Assembly: GCA_964480455.1 (NCBI GenBank)
Contig: CAYZQI010000005.1
Location: 1 to 64,000 of the forward strand
DNA length: 64,000 nucleotides
DNA from: JAABSX01 sp964480455
GTDB lineage: Bacteria > Bacteroidota > Bacteroidia > Cytophagales > Microscillaceae
Direction of reading: 5' to 3'
Position numbers and translations under genes: made by a program
Shown: positions 33,262 through 41,804 of the stretch, piece after piece
Position numbering within the stretch: the stretch's first letter is position 1
Layout of the letters: each line of letters starts with the position of its first letter
Notes under the pieces: model-generated
What the model was told of the DNA's origin: nothing
Database searches by the model: none
Seen by the model: the letters and a program-made list of their open reading frames with translations, nothing else

Positions 33262-34029
33262 TTACTTAAAAGATGAATTGTCTTTATAAAAATCAACAAT
33301 AGATTGAAAAATAGCTACAATTTTTTCTAATTGTGGCAAATAGTAAGTTTGTGTATCAATGGTAAAACAGTTACTTTCTAGCTTCAAAAAACGCCAAAGT
33401 TCACCCGTAGTAATGCAACCAAAAATGGTATCTGTGCCTTTGTTGCGGTTTTTGTTTTCTAACTGTGCTGCCAGCATCTGCGCTGCAATCTGTCCCCAGT
33501 GTTTGGTGATATCACCTTGTTTTGCTTCTACAAGTGTGAAGATGGGCGCAACCAGTTCTGTGGCGTGCTTATCATTCACAAATGCAAAATCGAACTCTCC
33601 TTTAAGTCCTCGCTCGGCATCTACCTCAATGGACTCTCCAGAGAATACCCTGAATGAAAATTCATTCCTAAACTCAAGGTCAATCAATATGGGTGAGATG
33701 AGACATTCAGAGCGTTCTTTTTCATTGCGTAAAACTTTACCGCTTGCCATGTCGATAGATTGCCTCAGCCAATCACTCAGCGGTAGGGGTGCTACAGCTT
33801 CAAATAAATTACGCTCTTGGCTTTGCAGCCCGAAATTATCTTTTACTTGTTGAAAACTGAAATCACGAAAAGTTTGTGGTGTGGTTTTTTGCTTCATCGC
33901 TTTCAGGTTTAGTTGGGATTCGCAGGGTGTTGAAATATTTTTTATGTTTACACAATCCAAGAGGTGCAGCAGGGCTAGGAATGCTTCTACTTTTTGGCTA
34001 TCAACGGCAAGTAATATCTCTGTTTGCAT
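33262..34029 (-). CDS. Unknown protein with PDDEXK-like residues between kinase and cyclase genes
   Basis: This 255-residue protein is a paralogue of the 2.3 kb gene. The matching core (about 60-250) shows DWLRQSID, LRNEKERSE, SPIL, FSGESIEVDAE, KGEFDF, and FTLVEAKQGD. The E...D...E-A-K pattern suggests a PD-(D/E)XK fold, unproven. The first ~44 residues (MQTEILLAVDSQKVEAFLAL...) are extra; internal ATG 33897 is an alternative start beginning at the core. It lies 17 bases after the kinase gene and 4 before the cyclase gene, so it is probably co-transcribed with them. I know of no precedent that explains its role; an RNA- or DNA-acting accessory is one possibility. Confidence 0.7.
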   Translation of the reverse strand: MQTEILLAVDSQKVEAFLALLHLLDCVNIKNISTPCESQLNLKAMKQKTTPQTFRDFSFQQVKDNFGLQSQERNLFEAVAPLPLSDWLRQSIDMASGKVLRNEKERSECLISPILIDLEFRNEFSFRVFSGESIEVDAERGLKGEFDFAFVNDKHATELVAPIFTLVEAKQGDITKHWGQIAAQMLAAQLENKNRNKGTDTIFGCITTGELWRFLKLESNCFTIDTQTYYLPQLEKIVAIFQSIVDFYKDNSSFK

Positions 34030-34046
34030 AAGTTCAAATTTTCAGC

Positions 34047-36449
34047 TTAGTATCTATTTAATAACTCTTTGAAAGCTATTTCATCATATTCTTCATTGAC
34101 TTTTATAAGTGCTTTTTTCCAAGCGGCTAGGTAGGGCTTGTCAAAAGTATCTATTGCCGAGAGTGCATCTTCCATATCAGGAGTTGCCAATTCAAGATTT
34201 TCAATGAGTTGTTTGTGTTTTTCTAGTGCTTGCTGTTCTGAATGAGTGAGCTGTAAGGTATCTTCAAGAGTACTTGTATCCAAATTCAACTCTTGTATGT
34301 CTTCATAAATATTATCTTGATAGAGTGGCAAATCAAAACTAAATATAGTTCCTTTACCTACAGTAGATATTATTTCTATTTTACTGCCGTGTGCTTCTAT
34401 GATGGTTTTGCAAAAAGTAAGTCCTATGCCTACTGATTGAGCCTCTCCAATACTGCGTGCATTGGGATTAGTGAAAGGTTTGAAAATTTCTTCAAACTTA
34501 TCTTCAGGAATTCCCTCTCCATTGTCTTCAATACCTAAACAGATGAATGTATTTTCATTGTGAGAAGGCTGAGCAAAAAACCGTATTTTACCGCCTTCTT
34601 CTTTGGGAAATGTGTATTTTATAGCGTTGCTAAGTAGATTCTCAAAAACACGCTGGATATATTTATTTTCAAAAACTGCCTTCAGATTAGAAGGCACTTC
34701 ATTTATAATTTCAGGTAAATTTTCTCTTGCTTCTATAATGACCTCAATGGCTTTTTCTATTGTTTGATAGGGCATATTGGGCAGTGGTTTGAGTGTAAGT
34801 TTGTCTGCACGATAGACATCCATAATGTCGTTGATAAGTGAAAACATATTTTGAGCGTTGTTGTAAATGAGGTAAAGCCTCTTGTCTTTGTCTATTTCGG
34901 GATAATCTGCACGGCTATAATTAAGTATAGGATTGAGGGCATTACGTAAATCATGATTGACGGCTGAAATCATAAGGTCTTTTGTAATTTGTAGTGCTTC
35001 TAAGTTTTCTTTTTGATTGGAAAGTACCTCTGTTTGCTGCTTTAATTCCTCTGTGATTGAGGTCAGTTCCTGATTGGCTTCTTTGTATAGATATGTTTTT
35101 TCTTCTACTTGTTTTTCTAGTTCTTTTTTTTGATTCTCGAGAATGGTTTGTTTTTCAATTGAGAGTGCTTGAATTTGCAAGAGTTGTTTTTCTAGGGATT
35201 GCTTATTTTGACTATTTTTTTGAGCCAAGAATAAAAGCATGGCAAATGGCATACATAGCGTAGATAACCATTCATTGAACAAATGTACTGGACTTCCAAT
35301 TTCTATAAGAGGAACGATTTGCACTGCCACAACGCCAATCATAAAAGTAAGCCCCAGCAGCATAGCCCCACCTCCCAAAAACCACCTCCCTGAGATTCTC
35401 CGTTTAAAAGCAACATTGATGATTCTCAAACTTTCAATGACTACAAAAACAATACAGACAATTAAAATGATGGACTCATAAAGTACTGTATCATGGTTAA
35501 AAAAAGTCCAACAGTTGGCTACAAAAAAGCCTAAGCCAATCAAATAAAGCCATTTTGTAAGGCTAATCAATTCAGGCTGAAATATGCTATAAAGAAATAC
35601 CAAATAAGAACATAAATACCAGAATACAGCCAAGCTACTTAACAGCTCGAGGAAAATGAAAAACTCTATACCAATAGAACTTGTAGCTTTATAAAGATAA
35701 CATAGATTATAGATTGCCAAAAGCCCAGTAAACAATCCATACCAGAGGTTAGCTTGTTCTTTGACAAAGAAAAAGTAAAGTAAAAGATGCAGTAAAGACA
35801 AAACAGCATAGATACCAAAAATAAAAACTTTGGCTTCGCTACTCTGAATACTCCAATATGTGAAATAATCGTATTCATTATCTTGTCCACGAAAAAACTT
35901 CAATTGCATACCTAGCCCAACTTTCTTGAATTTTTTTCCATACATCTTGAAGGCTTGTGTAAAAGTGTGGTTTGTGTATTTAATGGCAAGTATGTGAACA
36001 TCTTTGTCATCAAAAGGTAAATCTACTGCTTCATTAGTAGTTCTGTAAATTTTTTCAGTTTCCTTGTTGTACCCTACTTGCCCGAGTTGTTTTATCAAAA
36101 CACCGTCAAGGTATATTTCACTTGCACCTTGCTGCCACACCGTCAAGGAATGTGTCAGGTTTTTTAAGGACTCATCTACTTCAAAAGTAAGTCTGAGCCA
36201 CAAAGTACCTTCCCATTCTTGCATGAAAATTTTATCATCTAAGCTCCAAGTTGTTTGTTGGGTGAGTTTCCAGCTATTATCGTCTATGGATACATTTTTC
36301 CAATTAGGATTATCCCCAAATTTTACCTTCCACGTCAATTCACTGAGGGCTAATACATCTGTATAAGGCTGAATTTGTATCAGCTTTTGCGCAAAACTGC
36401 CAAGAGGCATTAAAATCAACCACACCAAACTAGCAATCTTCATTGGCAA
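34047..36449 (-). CDS. Hybrid 7TM-DISM sensor histidine kinase
   Basis: This 800-residue protein has a signal peptide, then an extracytoplasmic jelly-roll-like domain (about 25-195). Seven or so membrane segments follow (about 210-410), then a coiled coil (about 415-490), a HisKA domain with H499 in AVNHDLRNALNP, and a HATPase domain with ENLLSNAIKY (N box), GIEDNGEGIP (G1) and VGIGLTFCKTI (G2). A tail of about 100 residues after the ATPase domain is of unknown function. The layout is that of 7TMR-DISM kinases that sense extracellular ligands. It heads the operon with the PDDEXK-like protein and the response regulator-cyclase, its probable phosphotransfer partner. Confidence 0.9.
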   Translation of the reverse strand: MPMKIASLVWLILMPLGSFAQKLIQIQPYTDVLALSELTWKVKFGDNPNWKNVSIDDNSWKLTQQTTWSLDDKIFMQEWEGTLWLRLTFEVDESLKNLTHSLTVWQQGASEIYLDGVLIKQLGQVGYNKETEKIYRTTNEAVDLPFDDKDVHILAIKYTNHTFTQAFKMYGKKFKKVGLGMQLKFFRGQDNEYDYFTYWSIQSSEAKVFIFGIYAVLSLLHLLLYFFFVKEQANLWYGLFTGLLAIYNLCYLYKATSSIGIEFFIFLELLSSLAVFWYLCSYLVFLYSIFQPELISLTKWLYLIGLGFFVANCWTFFNHDTVLYESIILIVCIVFVVIESLRIINVAFKRRISGRWFLGGGAMLLGLTFMIGVVAVQIVPLIEIGSPVHLFNEWLSTLCMPFAMLLFLAQKNSQNKQSLEKQLLQIQALSIEKQTILENQKKELEKQVEEKTYLYKEANQELTSITEELKQQTEVLSNQKENLEALQITKDLMISAVNHDLRNALNPILNYSRADYPEIDKDKRLYLIYNNAQNMFSLINDIMDVYRADKLTLKPLPNMPYQTIEKAIEVIIEARENLPEIINEVPSNLKAVFENKYIQRVFENLLSNAIKYTFPKEEGGKIRFFAQPSHNENTFICLGIEDNGEGIPEDKFEEIFKPFTNPNARSIGEAQSVGIGLTFCKTIIEAHGSKIEIISTVGKGTIFSFDLPLYQDNIYEDIQELNLDTSTLEDTLQLTHSEQQALEKHKQLIENLELATPDMEDALSAIDTFDKPYLAAWKKALIKVNEEYDEIAFKELLNRY

Positions 36450-36576
36450 ACTGTATTTTAAGATATAACAGATGAATGTAAAAATACATATTTTTCTGAT
36501 ACTTTGCTAACTGTATTTTTTTTCGATATAACTCAAATTATCCGACTAAAGTAAAAAAACAAATACAGATTATATT

Positions 36577-36584
36577 TATATTTG
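36577..36584 (+). promoter_or_regulatory. Candidate -7 box for the lipoprotein gene
   Basis: TATATTTG matches TAnnTTTG exactly, 20 bases before the ATG at 36605. The gap of 155 bases to the divergent kinase gene leaves room for both promoters. Confidence 0.4.
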
Positions 36585-36604
36585 CTAATATAATTGACAC
36601 CAAT

Positions 36605-38209
36605 ATGAAGCAATTTGTGTATGTTTTTCTTTTGCTCACGGCGATAAGCTGTAAAAATCCCAAGCCTAATAAATCGCTCAAAACCACCTTTGCAGGCTTT
36701 GAAATTAACTATGAACTCACTGAAATAGATGTAAATGCACCCAAAGCCATTCATTATGCTAGTGGAAACAATCTTAAAATTCCAGAAAATGCCTTTGTTG
36801 ATGCTTATGGCAATACTTTAGAAGGAATAGTAGATATTCGCTACAGAGAGTATCCCACTGCTTCAGATGTTATCGTTGCCAATATCAATCTTGTACTTAA
36901 TCAAAAAAATAATCAATTTCTTGAACCTGCACTCTTATTTGACTTTAATCCAAGGCAAAACGGGCAAGATGTATTTATCAATCAGAAAAAACCCATCGAG
37001 ATGAAAATTCCATCTTCCCTAGAGATGGACAATTATCAACTGTATTTCAAAAAAGATAGAACCTCAAGCTATGGTTGGCAAATAGTTGGTAAAGATAAAT
37101 CTGAACAAAAAAAAACAAAAGATGCTAAAACCATCACATTGCTTGAAAATGGTGTGTATGCCCTTGCAAAAGTTTATCAAATGAAAAATCCTGTAAACAT
37201 AGAAGCTAACTTTCTCTATCAGGGTAAAGCAATTCCTAAAAATTCTAAAATCTTCCATATTACAGGTAAAGAAAACAATGCAATAATTGAATATACTACT
37301 GTTGAGGATGTATTATTCAAGTTCAACCCCAAAGATGATAATACCTTAATCGTTGTTTTTCCTGACGATAGAGTTGCTACATTCTCACAAGAAGAGTTTG
37401 CTCGCCTTGACATCACGAAACTTGAAAAGAATAAAAAATTTACCTTTCAGTTGAAACCAGAGATACAAAAACCCACATCAAACAGGAACTTTCAACAAAC
37501 TGTACAGCGGAATATGAGAAGGGAACAGACAAATTCACCCATTGTCATTATTAGACAGGAAAATAAGGAAATACAACAGAAAGAAAAAATTTACACAGGT
37601 GAGTGTGTCTTGATGATAAGTTCAGCCACAAAATTTCCGCTTTATCAGAACTGTGTAAATGAACTCGAGACAGTAGGGGTAGGCATTTGCGGTACTCCCT
37701 ACCGCCCAACCTTCGAAGTAAACAATGGTAGGGCAGTAAAAGGTGAATATTTTAATCAAGTAAACATCATCCCTAGTACAGTAGGTACTTGCGAGCTAAC
37801 AGTGTATAACCAAGGACAAGTAGTTGGCTCCCAAGAATTTAGGGTAAATGCCGTACCCAAACCAAGTATCGTACTGACAAGTGCCAATGGCAATGAGGTA
37901 AATACTGATAATCCCATTCCGAATGTCAATACACTTGTAGTAGTACCCAAGCCCGATGAAAATTTCTTAAACACTCTTCCAAAGGAAGCTAATTATAGAG
38001 TCGTAGCAGGTGAAATCTCACAGTTTAGAAATGGTAGAACAATCGCCACAAAATTACTTGGTGGAGGTACAATTTCAATGGCTCAGTTTGATGGCAAACC
38101 TGGTGATGGGTTTCAAGCAAAAGTTACACAAGTGCAGCGCATAGGTGTTACACAAATCCCTGAAACAGTAACCCCTGTCAATACTCGACTTGCTTTTTTT
38201 CTGAGGTAA
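36605..38209 (+). CDS. Unknown lipoprotein of a Bacteroidetes-specific type
   Basis: This 534-residue protein starts with a lipoprotein signal (LLLTAISC, C16). Residues about 40-110 contain LKIPENAFVDAYGN followed by EGIVDIRYREYP, a motif recurring in Bacteroidetes lipoproteins of unknown function, here beginning a beta-rich domain. A middle section (about 170-300) is basic and low in complexity near QRNMRREQTN. The C-terminal part (about 310-534) is another beta-rich region with three cysteines. No enzymatic motif is seen. It stands alone between the kinase operon and a convergent TRAP transporter. Confidence 0.75.
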   Translation: MKQFVYVFLLLTAISCKNPKPNKSLKTTFAGFEINYELTEIDVNAPKAIHYASGNNLKIPENAFVDAYGNTLEGIVDIRYREYPTASDVIVANINLVLNQKNNQFLEPALLFDFNPRQNGQDVFINQKKPIEMKIPSSLEMDNYQLYFKKDRTSSYGWQIVGKDKSEQKKTKDAKTITLLENGVYALAKVYQMKNPVNIEANFLYQGKAIPKNSKIFHITGKENNAIIEYTTVEDVLFKFNPKDDNTLIVVFPDDRVATFSQEEFARLDITKLEKNKKFTFQLKPEIQKPTSNRNFQQTVQRNMRREQTNSPIVIIRQENKEIQQKEKIYTGECVLMISSATKFPLYQNCVNELETVGVGICGTPYRPTFEVNNGRAVKGEYFNQVNIIPSTVGTCELTVYNQGQVVGSQEFRVNAVPKPSIVLTSANGNEVNTDNPIPNVNTLVVVPKPDENFLNTLPKEANYRVVAGEISQFRNGRTIATKLLGGGTISMAQFDGKPGDGFQAKVTQVQRIGVTQIPETVTPVNTRLAFFLR

Positions 38210-38220
38210 TTTTTACCTCA
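38202..38220. terminator. Bidirectional hairpin spanning two stop codons
   Basis: TGAGGTAA (38202-38209) pairs with TTACCTCA (38213-38220) around a TTT loop. The arms contain the stop codons of the lipoprotein gene and the convergent TRAP gene. It probably serves both transcripts, although the stem is short. Confidence 0.5.
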
Positions 38221-39546
38221 ATCTTTTAAATAACTCGGCAGCCACGTAACGATTTCGGGGTAGAGTACCACGAGCAGTAGCATCAAGGCTTGTATCAGAA
38301 TGAAGGGAATTGCCCCACGATAGAGGGCTTGTGTTTTGACACCCTCAGGAGCTACGCCTTTGAGGTAAAACAAAGCAAAACCAAAGGGGGGAGTTAGAAA
38401 AGAGGTTTGTAAATTGATGGCCATTAAGATGCCTACCCAAATAAGGTCTAACTGCATAGCGACCATGGTAGGCAACACTACGGGTACAATAATGAAGATA
38501 ATCTCAATAAAATCAATAAAAAAGCCAGCAATGAACATAATCAGCATTACCAATGCTAGAAAAGCATAGGGGCTGAGGTTTGCCCCTTCTATGAGTTGTA
38601 TGATGTAGTCATCGCCGCCTGTGCTTCTAAATATCAACGAAAATGCCGTAGCTCCTATCAGAATAGTAAAAACCATGGTGGAGATGTGCGTGGTTGTGGT
38701 ACTTACTTCTTTGAGGACTTTCCAAGTGAGTTGCCCTTGAAAGGCAGTGAGCAAGCTTGCCCCGATAGCTCCTACTGCCGAGGCTTCCGTAGGAGAGGCT
38801 ATCCCGAAAAAGATAGAACCCAGTACGGCCAAAATCAGGCCCAAGGGAAGTACAAAGGCTTGGAGGATTTTCAAAGCCACGTTGCCTTGCCTGAAAGCGG
38901 CAAGGTCTTCTCTAGACATAGCAGGGGCTGACTTGGGAAACAAGAAACTAAAAATCAAGATGTACAGAAAATACAGAAAAACCAAACCAAAGCCCGGTAA
39001 AAAGGCAGCACTAAACAAGTCGCCTACGGGTACACTCAGCACACTGCCTAGTAGCACTAGCACCACACTAGGCGGAATAATCTGCCCCAATGTACCCGAA
39101 GCAGCAATCGTACCTGTGGCAAGTTCTACACTGTAGCCTCGCTTTAGCATTGTAGGCAGACTAATCAAACCCATGGTGATAACTGTAGCCCCCACTACGC
39201 CCGTAGAGGCAGCCAACAGACCCCCTACTACAACTACTGAAATAGCCAACCCACCCCGCAATCTGCCAAAAAGCAATGCCATGGTCTCAAGCAACCGCTC
39301 TGCAATGCCCGACCGCTGAAGCATAATGCCCATAAAAACAAAAAGCGGAACAGCGATTAGCACAAAATTGGTCATTATCCCAAAAATCCGAAGGGAAAGC
39401 AAGTAAAAAAAGTCTATCCCAAAAATGGCGACTCCAAAAATCACTGAAATCCCTCCTAAGGTGAACGCTACTGGAAAACCTGCCAATATCAATACAAAAA
39501 CCAACATGAAAAGCACCAAAGGAAGTGCCTCAAAGCCTGCTACCAT
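38218..39546 (-). CDS. dctM: TRAP transporter large permease (DctM type)
   Basis: This 442-residue membrane protein has about 12-13 hydrophobic segments. It carries family signatures such as GLLAASTGVVGATVITMGLI near 109-128, GTLGQIIPPSVVLVLLG near 150-166, and DFIEIIFIIVPVVLPTM near 325-341. It is the channel subunit of a tripartite ATP-independent periplasmic transporter for organic acids or similar anions. It begins two bases after the small permease gene ends, so the two are translated together. No periplasmic binding protein (DctP) gene lies nearby. The substrate is unknown. Confidence 0.93.
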   Translation of the reverse strand: MVAGFEALPLVLFMLVFVLILAGFPVAFTLGGISVIFGVAIFGIDFFYLLSLRIFGIMTNFVLIAVPLFVFMGIMLQRSGIAERLLETMALLFGRLRGGLAISVVVVGGLLAASTGVVGATVITMGLISLPTMLKRGYSVELATGTIAASGTLGQIIPPSVVLVLLGSVLSVPVGDLFSAAFLPGFGLVFLYFLYILIFSFLFPKSAPAMSREDLAAFRQGNVALKILQAFVLPLGLILAVLGSIFFGIASPTEASAVGAIGASLLTAFQGQLTWKVLKEVSTTTTHISTMVFTILIGATAFSLIFRSTGGDDYIIQLIEGANLSPYAFLALVMLIMFIAGFFIDFIEIIFIIVPVVLPTMVAMQLDLIWVGILMAINLQTSFLTPPFGFALFYLKGVAPEGVKTQALYRGAIPFILIQALMLLLVVLYPEIVTWLPSYLKD

Positions 39547-39548
39547 AG

Positions 39549-40109
39549 TTAATTTTGTGAAGAATGAATTGGATTTGCTTGTTCAAAAACGTGTGTACGC
39601 TGCCCTAAAAGCACAAGCCAAGCCGAAAAAATCAAAGAAAAAGTCTGGAGCAGCAAAAAAATAAAGCCTACAGCTATCATACTTTTGATAAGGTACAAGG
39701 CGGGCAAACCACCCGGATTGGGCGAGCCTTCTCTAAACTGAAAAGAATAAGCTCCAAACTTAAAACCTGCATAGATACAAACCACACAAAAAGGTAACAA
39801 CATAAAAATACTGCCTAGCAAATTTACCCATGCTTTGGTACGCTCCGAAAATTGGTTATAAAATACATCTACGCGCACGTGCTGGTCGTGGCGCAAAGAA
39901 TAACCCATACAAAGCAAAAATACGAGGGCAAACAAGTGCCACTCTAGCTCGCCCAAGGCTACAAAACCTGTGTTGAAGACATAGCGAAGCACTACATCTA
40001 CACCTATCAAGAGGATAAGCAATACATTGAGCCAAGCTACTTTGCTGCCTAGCCAGTCATTCAAATTATTGATGATTTGTATGTATTTGTTGAGTAGTTT
40101 TGTTATCAT
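39549..40109 (-). CDS. dctQ: TRAP transporter small permease (DctQ type)
   Basis: This 186-residue protein has four hydrophobic segments and the DctQ patterns WLNVLLILLIGVDVVLRYVF near 25-44, GELEWHLFALVFLLCMGYSL near 53-72, and HVRVDVFYNQ near 77-86. It partners the large permease that follows immediately. The binding-protein subunit is absent from both sides, so it must be encoded elsewhere. A 524-base repeat-bearing gap lies upstream. Confidence 0.92.
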   Translation of the reverse strand: MITKLLNKYIQIINNLNDWLGSKVAWLNVLLILLIGVDVVLRYVFNTGFVALGELEWHLFALVFLLCMGYSLRHDQHVRVDVFYNQFSERTKAWVNLLGSIFMLLPFCVVCIYAGFKFGAYSFQFREGSPNPGGLPALYLIKSMIAVGFIFLLLQTFSLIFSAWLVLLGQRTHVFEQANPIHSSQN

Positions 40110-40633
40110 AGACGCTGAGTATTTTTTGGTTCAGCAATTTAGACAAATATAGTATCTAATCGAAGGGTTACAAAAAAAGGCTACTCATTTTTTTGTTCTC
40201 TGACAATTTTTGTGATGGTGCTTCATAAAAAAACTTTGAGGTTGTTCAGCGTAGAAGTGTTAGCGAACTGGAAGTTCGCTCTACAGATTTCGGCAAATAT
40301 AATGTCTAGAGGTTGTTCAGCGTAGAAGTGTTAGCGAACTGGAAGTTCGCTCTACAGATTTGGACAAATATAGCATCTAATCGAGGGCTTACAAAATAAG
40401 GCTTCCCGTTTTTTTGGAAAGCCTACCTGTATAAACTCTCTACAATGAATTGTAGCTAATAAATCAAGAAAAAATGACACTCAGCTCAATAATTAATCGG
40501 TAATTTTCACTGAGGCTAAGTAATTGATTATCAATATTTTGCAAACAGGAATACCCAAAGTTATTTTTTATACTTTCTTAAGCAGCCAAACAGTTTGCAT
40601 CATTCAAGGTGAAAGACTTGTCATAATACAAGA
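40110..40633. repeat. Repeat-rich intergenic region with MITE-related fragments
   Basis: It holds several nested repeats and no gene. A unit starting GACAAATATAGTATCTAATC (from 40142) recurs in slightly altered form from 40363. A 71-base unit starting GAGGTTGTTCAGCGTAGAAG occurs in tandem at 40238 and 40309. Each copy contains the hairpin AGCGAACT-GGA-AGTTCGCT. The motif TCTCTGACAATTTTTGTGA at 40197-40215 matches the ends of the MITE-like elements at 31.6 and 43.3 kb. The final ~200 bases before 40633 show nothing recognisable. Confidence 0.65.
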
Positions 40634-41635
40634 TTATTCTTGTTCTGATATAAAGTCTATCACTTTCTCCACCATGCTCGAAGATCCAATGTAGAGGGGG
40701 CAACGCTCGTGCATACTGCTCGGAACAATGTCTAAAATACGCTGTTTGCCATCAGTAGCCTTGCCGCCTGCTTGTTCTACAATGAGTGCAAGGGCATTAC
40801 ATTCATAGAGTAATCTTAGTTTGCCTTTGGGTGCACTATGGGTAGCTGGATAGAAATAAATGCCTCCTTTGAACAGATTTCTGTGAAAATCTGCTACCAA
40901 TGAGCCTGTGTAGCGGGCAGAGTAGCGTTGGGTTTGGCAATAATCTAGGTAGGCTTTGACAGAAGGCGCAAATTCTTTGCAATTGCCTTCATTGACAGAA
41001 TATATCTTGCCGTGTGTGGGGGTTTTCATATCGGGGTGTGAAAGAAAAAACTCTCCCAAAGAAGATTCATACGTAAAACCGTGAACGCCATGACCCGTGG
41101 TATAGACCAGCATAGTAGAAGACCCATACAAGAGATAGCCTGCTGCTACTTGCTGACTGCCTGGCTGCATTACATCTGCCTCGTTTACGGGTGTGCCGCG
41201 TGGCGAAAGTCTGCGATAGACGGAGAAAATCGTTCCAATAGATACATTCACATCAATATTGGAAGAGCCATCGAGGGGGTCTATGGCTACTACATACCTG
41301 CCGTTGGGCTTGCCTGTGTCTATGATGCCTTCTTCTTCTTCTGAGATGACTCCACACACCTCACCACCATTGCGCAAAGCCCTGATAAATCTAATGTTGG
41401 CAATGACATCTAATTTTTGTTGCTCTTCGCCTTGTATATTCTGACTGCCATAAGCACCTGTTACGTTTATCAGCCCTGCACGATTGATTTCGCGGTTTAC
41501 TATCTTTCCTGCAAGGGCTATGTCGCGCAAAAGTTGTGAAAGCTCCCCCGTAGCATAGGGGAACTGCTCTTGTTTTTTACTGATAAATCGGTCTAGGGTA
41601 GTGCCCACAGGTAAGGCAAGACTATCATCCATCAT
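40634..41635 (-). CDS. fbp: Fructose-1,6-bisphosphatase class I
   Basis: This 333-residue enzyme hydrolyses fructose-1,6-bisphosphate to fructose-6-phosphate in gluconeogenesis. The metal site motif DPLDGSSNIDVN lies near 118-129, with upstream acidic residues in GVISEEEE near 95-102. The substrate-site segments RYTGSLVADFHRNL (about 240-253) and KLRLLYECN (about 271-279) are also present. The length is typical of the class. Start ATG 41635 or the next codon (also ATG) are equivalent. It is divergent from aspartokinase. No regulatory motif for allosteric AMP binding could be judged from sequence by eye. Confidence 0.97.
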   Translation of the reverse strand: MMDDSLALPVGTTLDRFISKKQEQFPYATGELSQLLRDIALAGKIVNREINRAGLINVTGAYGSQNIQGEEQQKLDVIANIRFIRALRNGGEVCGVISEEEEGIIDTGKPNGRYVVAIDPLDGSSNIDVNVSIGTIFSVYRRLSPRGTPVNEADVMQPGSQQVAAGYLLYGSSTMLVYTTGHGVHGFTYESSLGEFFLSHPDMKTPTHGKIYSVNEGNCKEFAPSVKAYLDYCQTQRYSARYTGSLVADFHRNLFKGGIYFYPATHSAPKGKLRLLYECNALALIVEQAGGKATDGKQRILDIVPSSMHERCPLYIGSSSMVEKVIDFISEQE

Positions 41636-41724
41636 GATAATTCGTTTTTATTATTTTAAATTGACTATAAACTGCAATATTAATAAATTTTTGCAAACGA
41701 TTTCGGTCTGCATTCGAGAAAGCA

Positions 41725-41732
41725 TATATTTG
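41725..41732 (+). promoter_or_regulatory. Candidate -7 box for the aspartokinase gene
   Basis: TATATTTG is an exact match to TAnnTTTG, 72 bases before the ATG at 41805. Its position supports the shorter start over the long in-frame extension from 41601. Confidence 0.4.
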
Positions 41733-41804
41733 CGAAATTGCTTACAAAACCTTTGTTTTGTAAATCTACTGGCATCTAAATATCACCTACGAAATCAAAG
41801 AAGA

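Noticed and set aside
41601..41804. An N-terminal extension of aspartokinase
   Set aside because: It overlaps the start of fbp and the candidate -7 box at 41725, and family members begin at MNVYKFGG.
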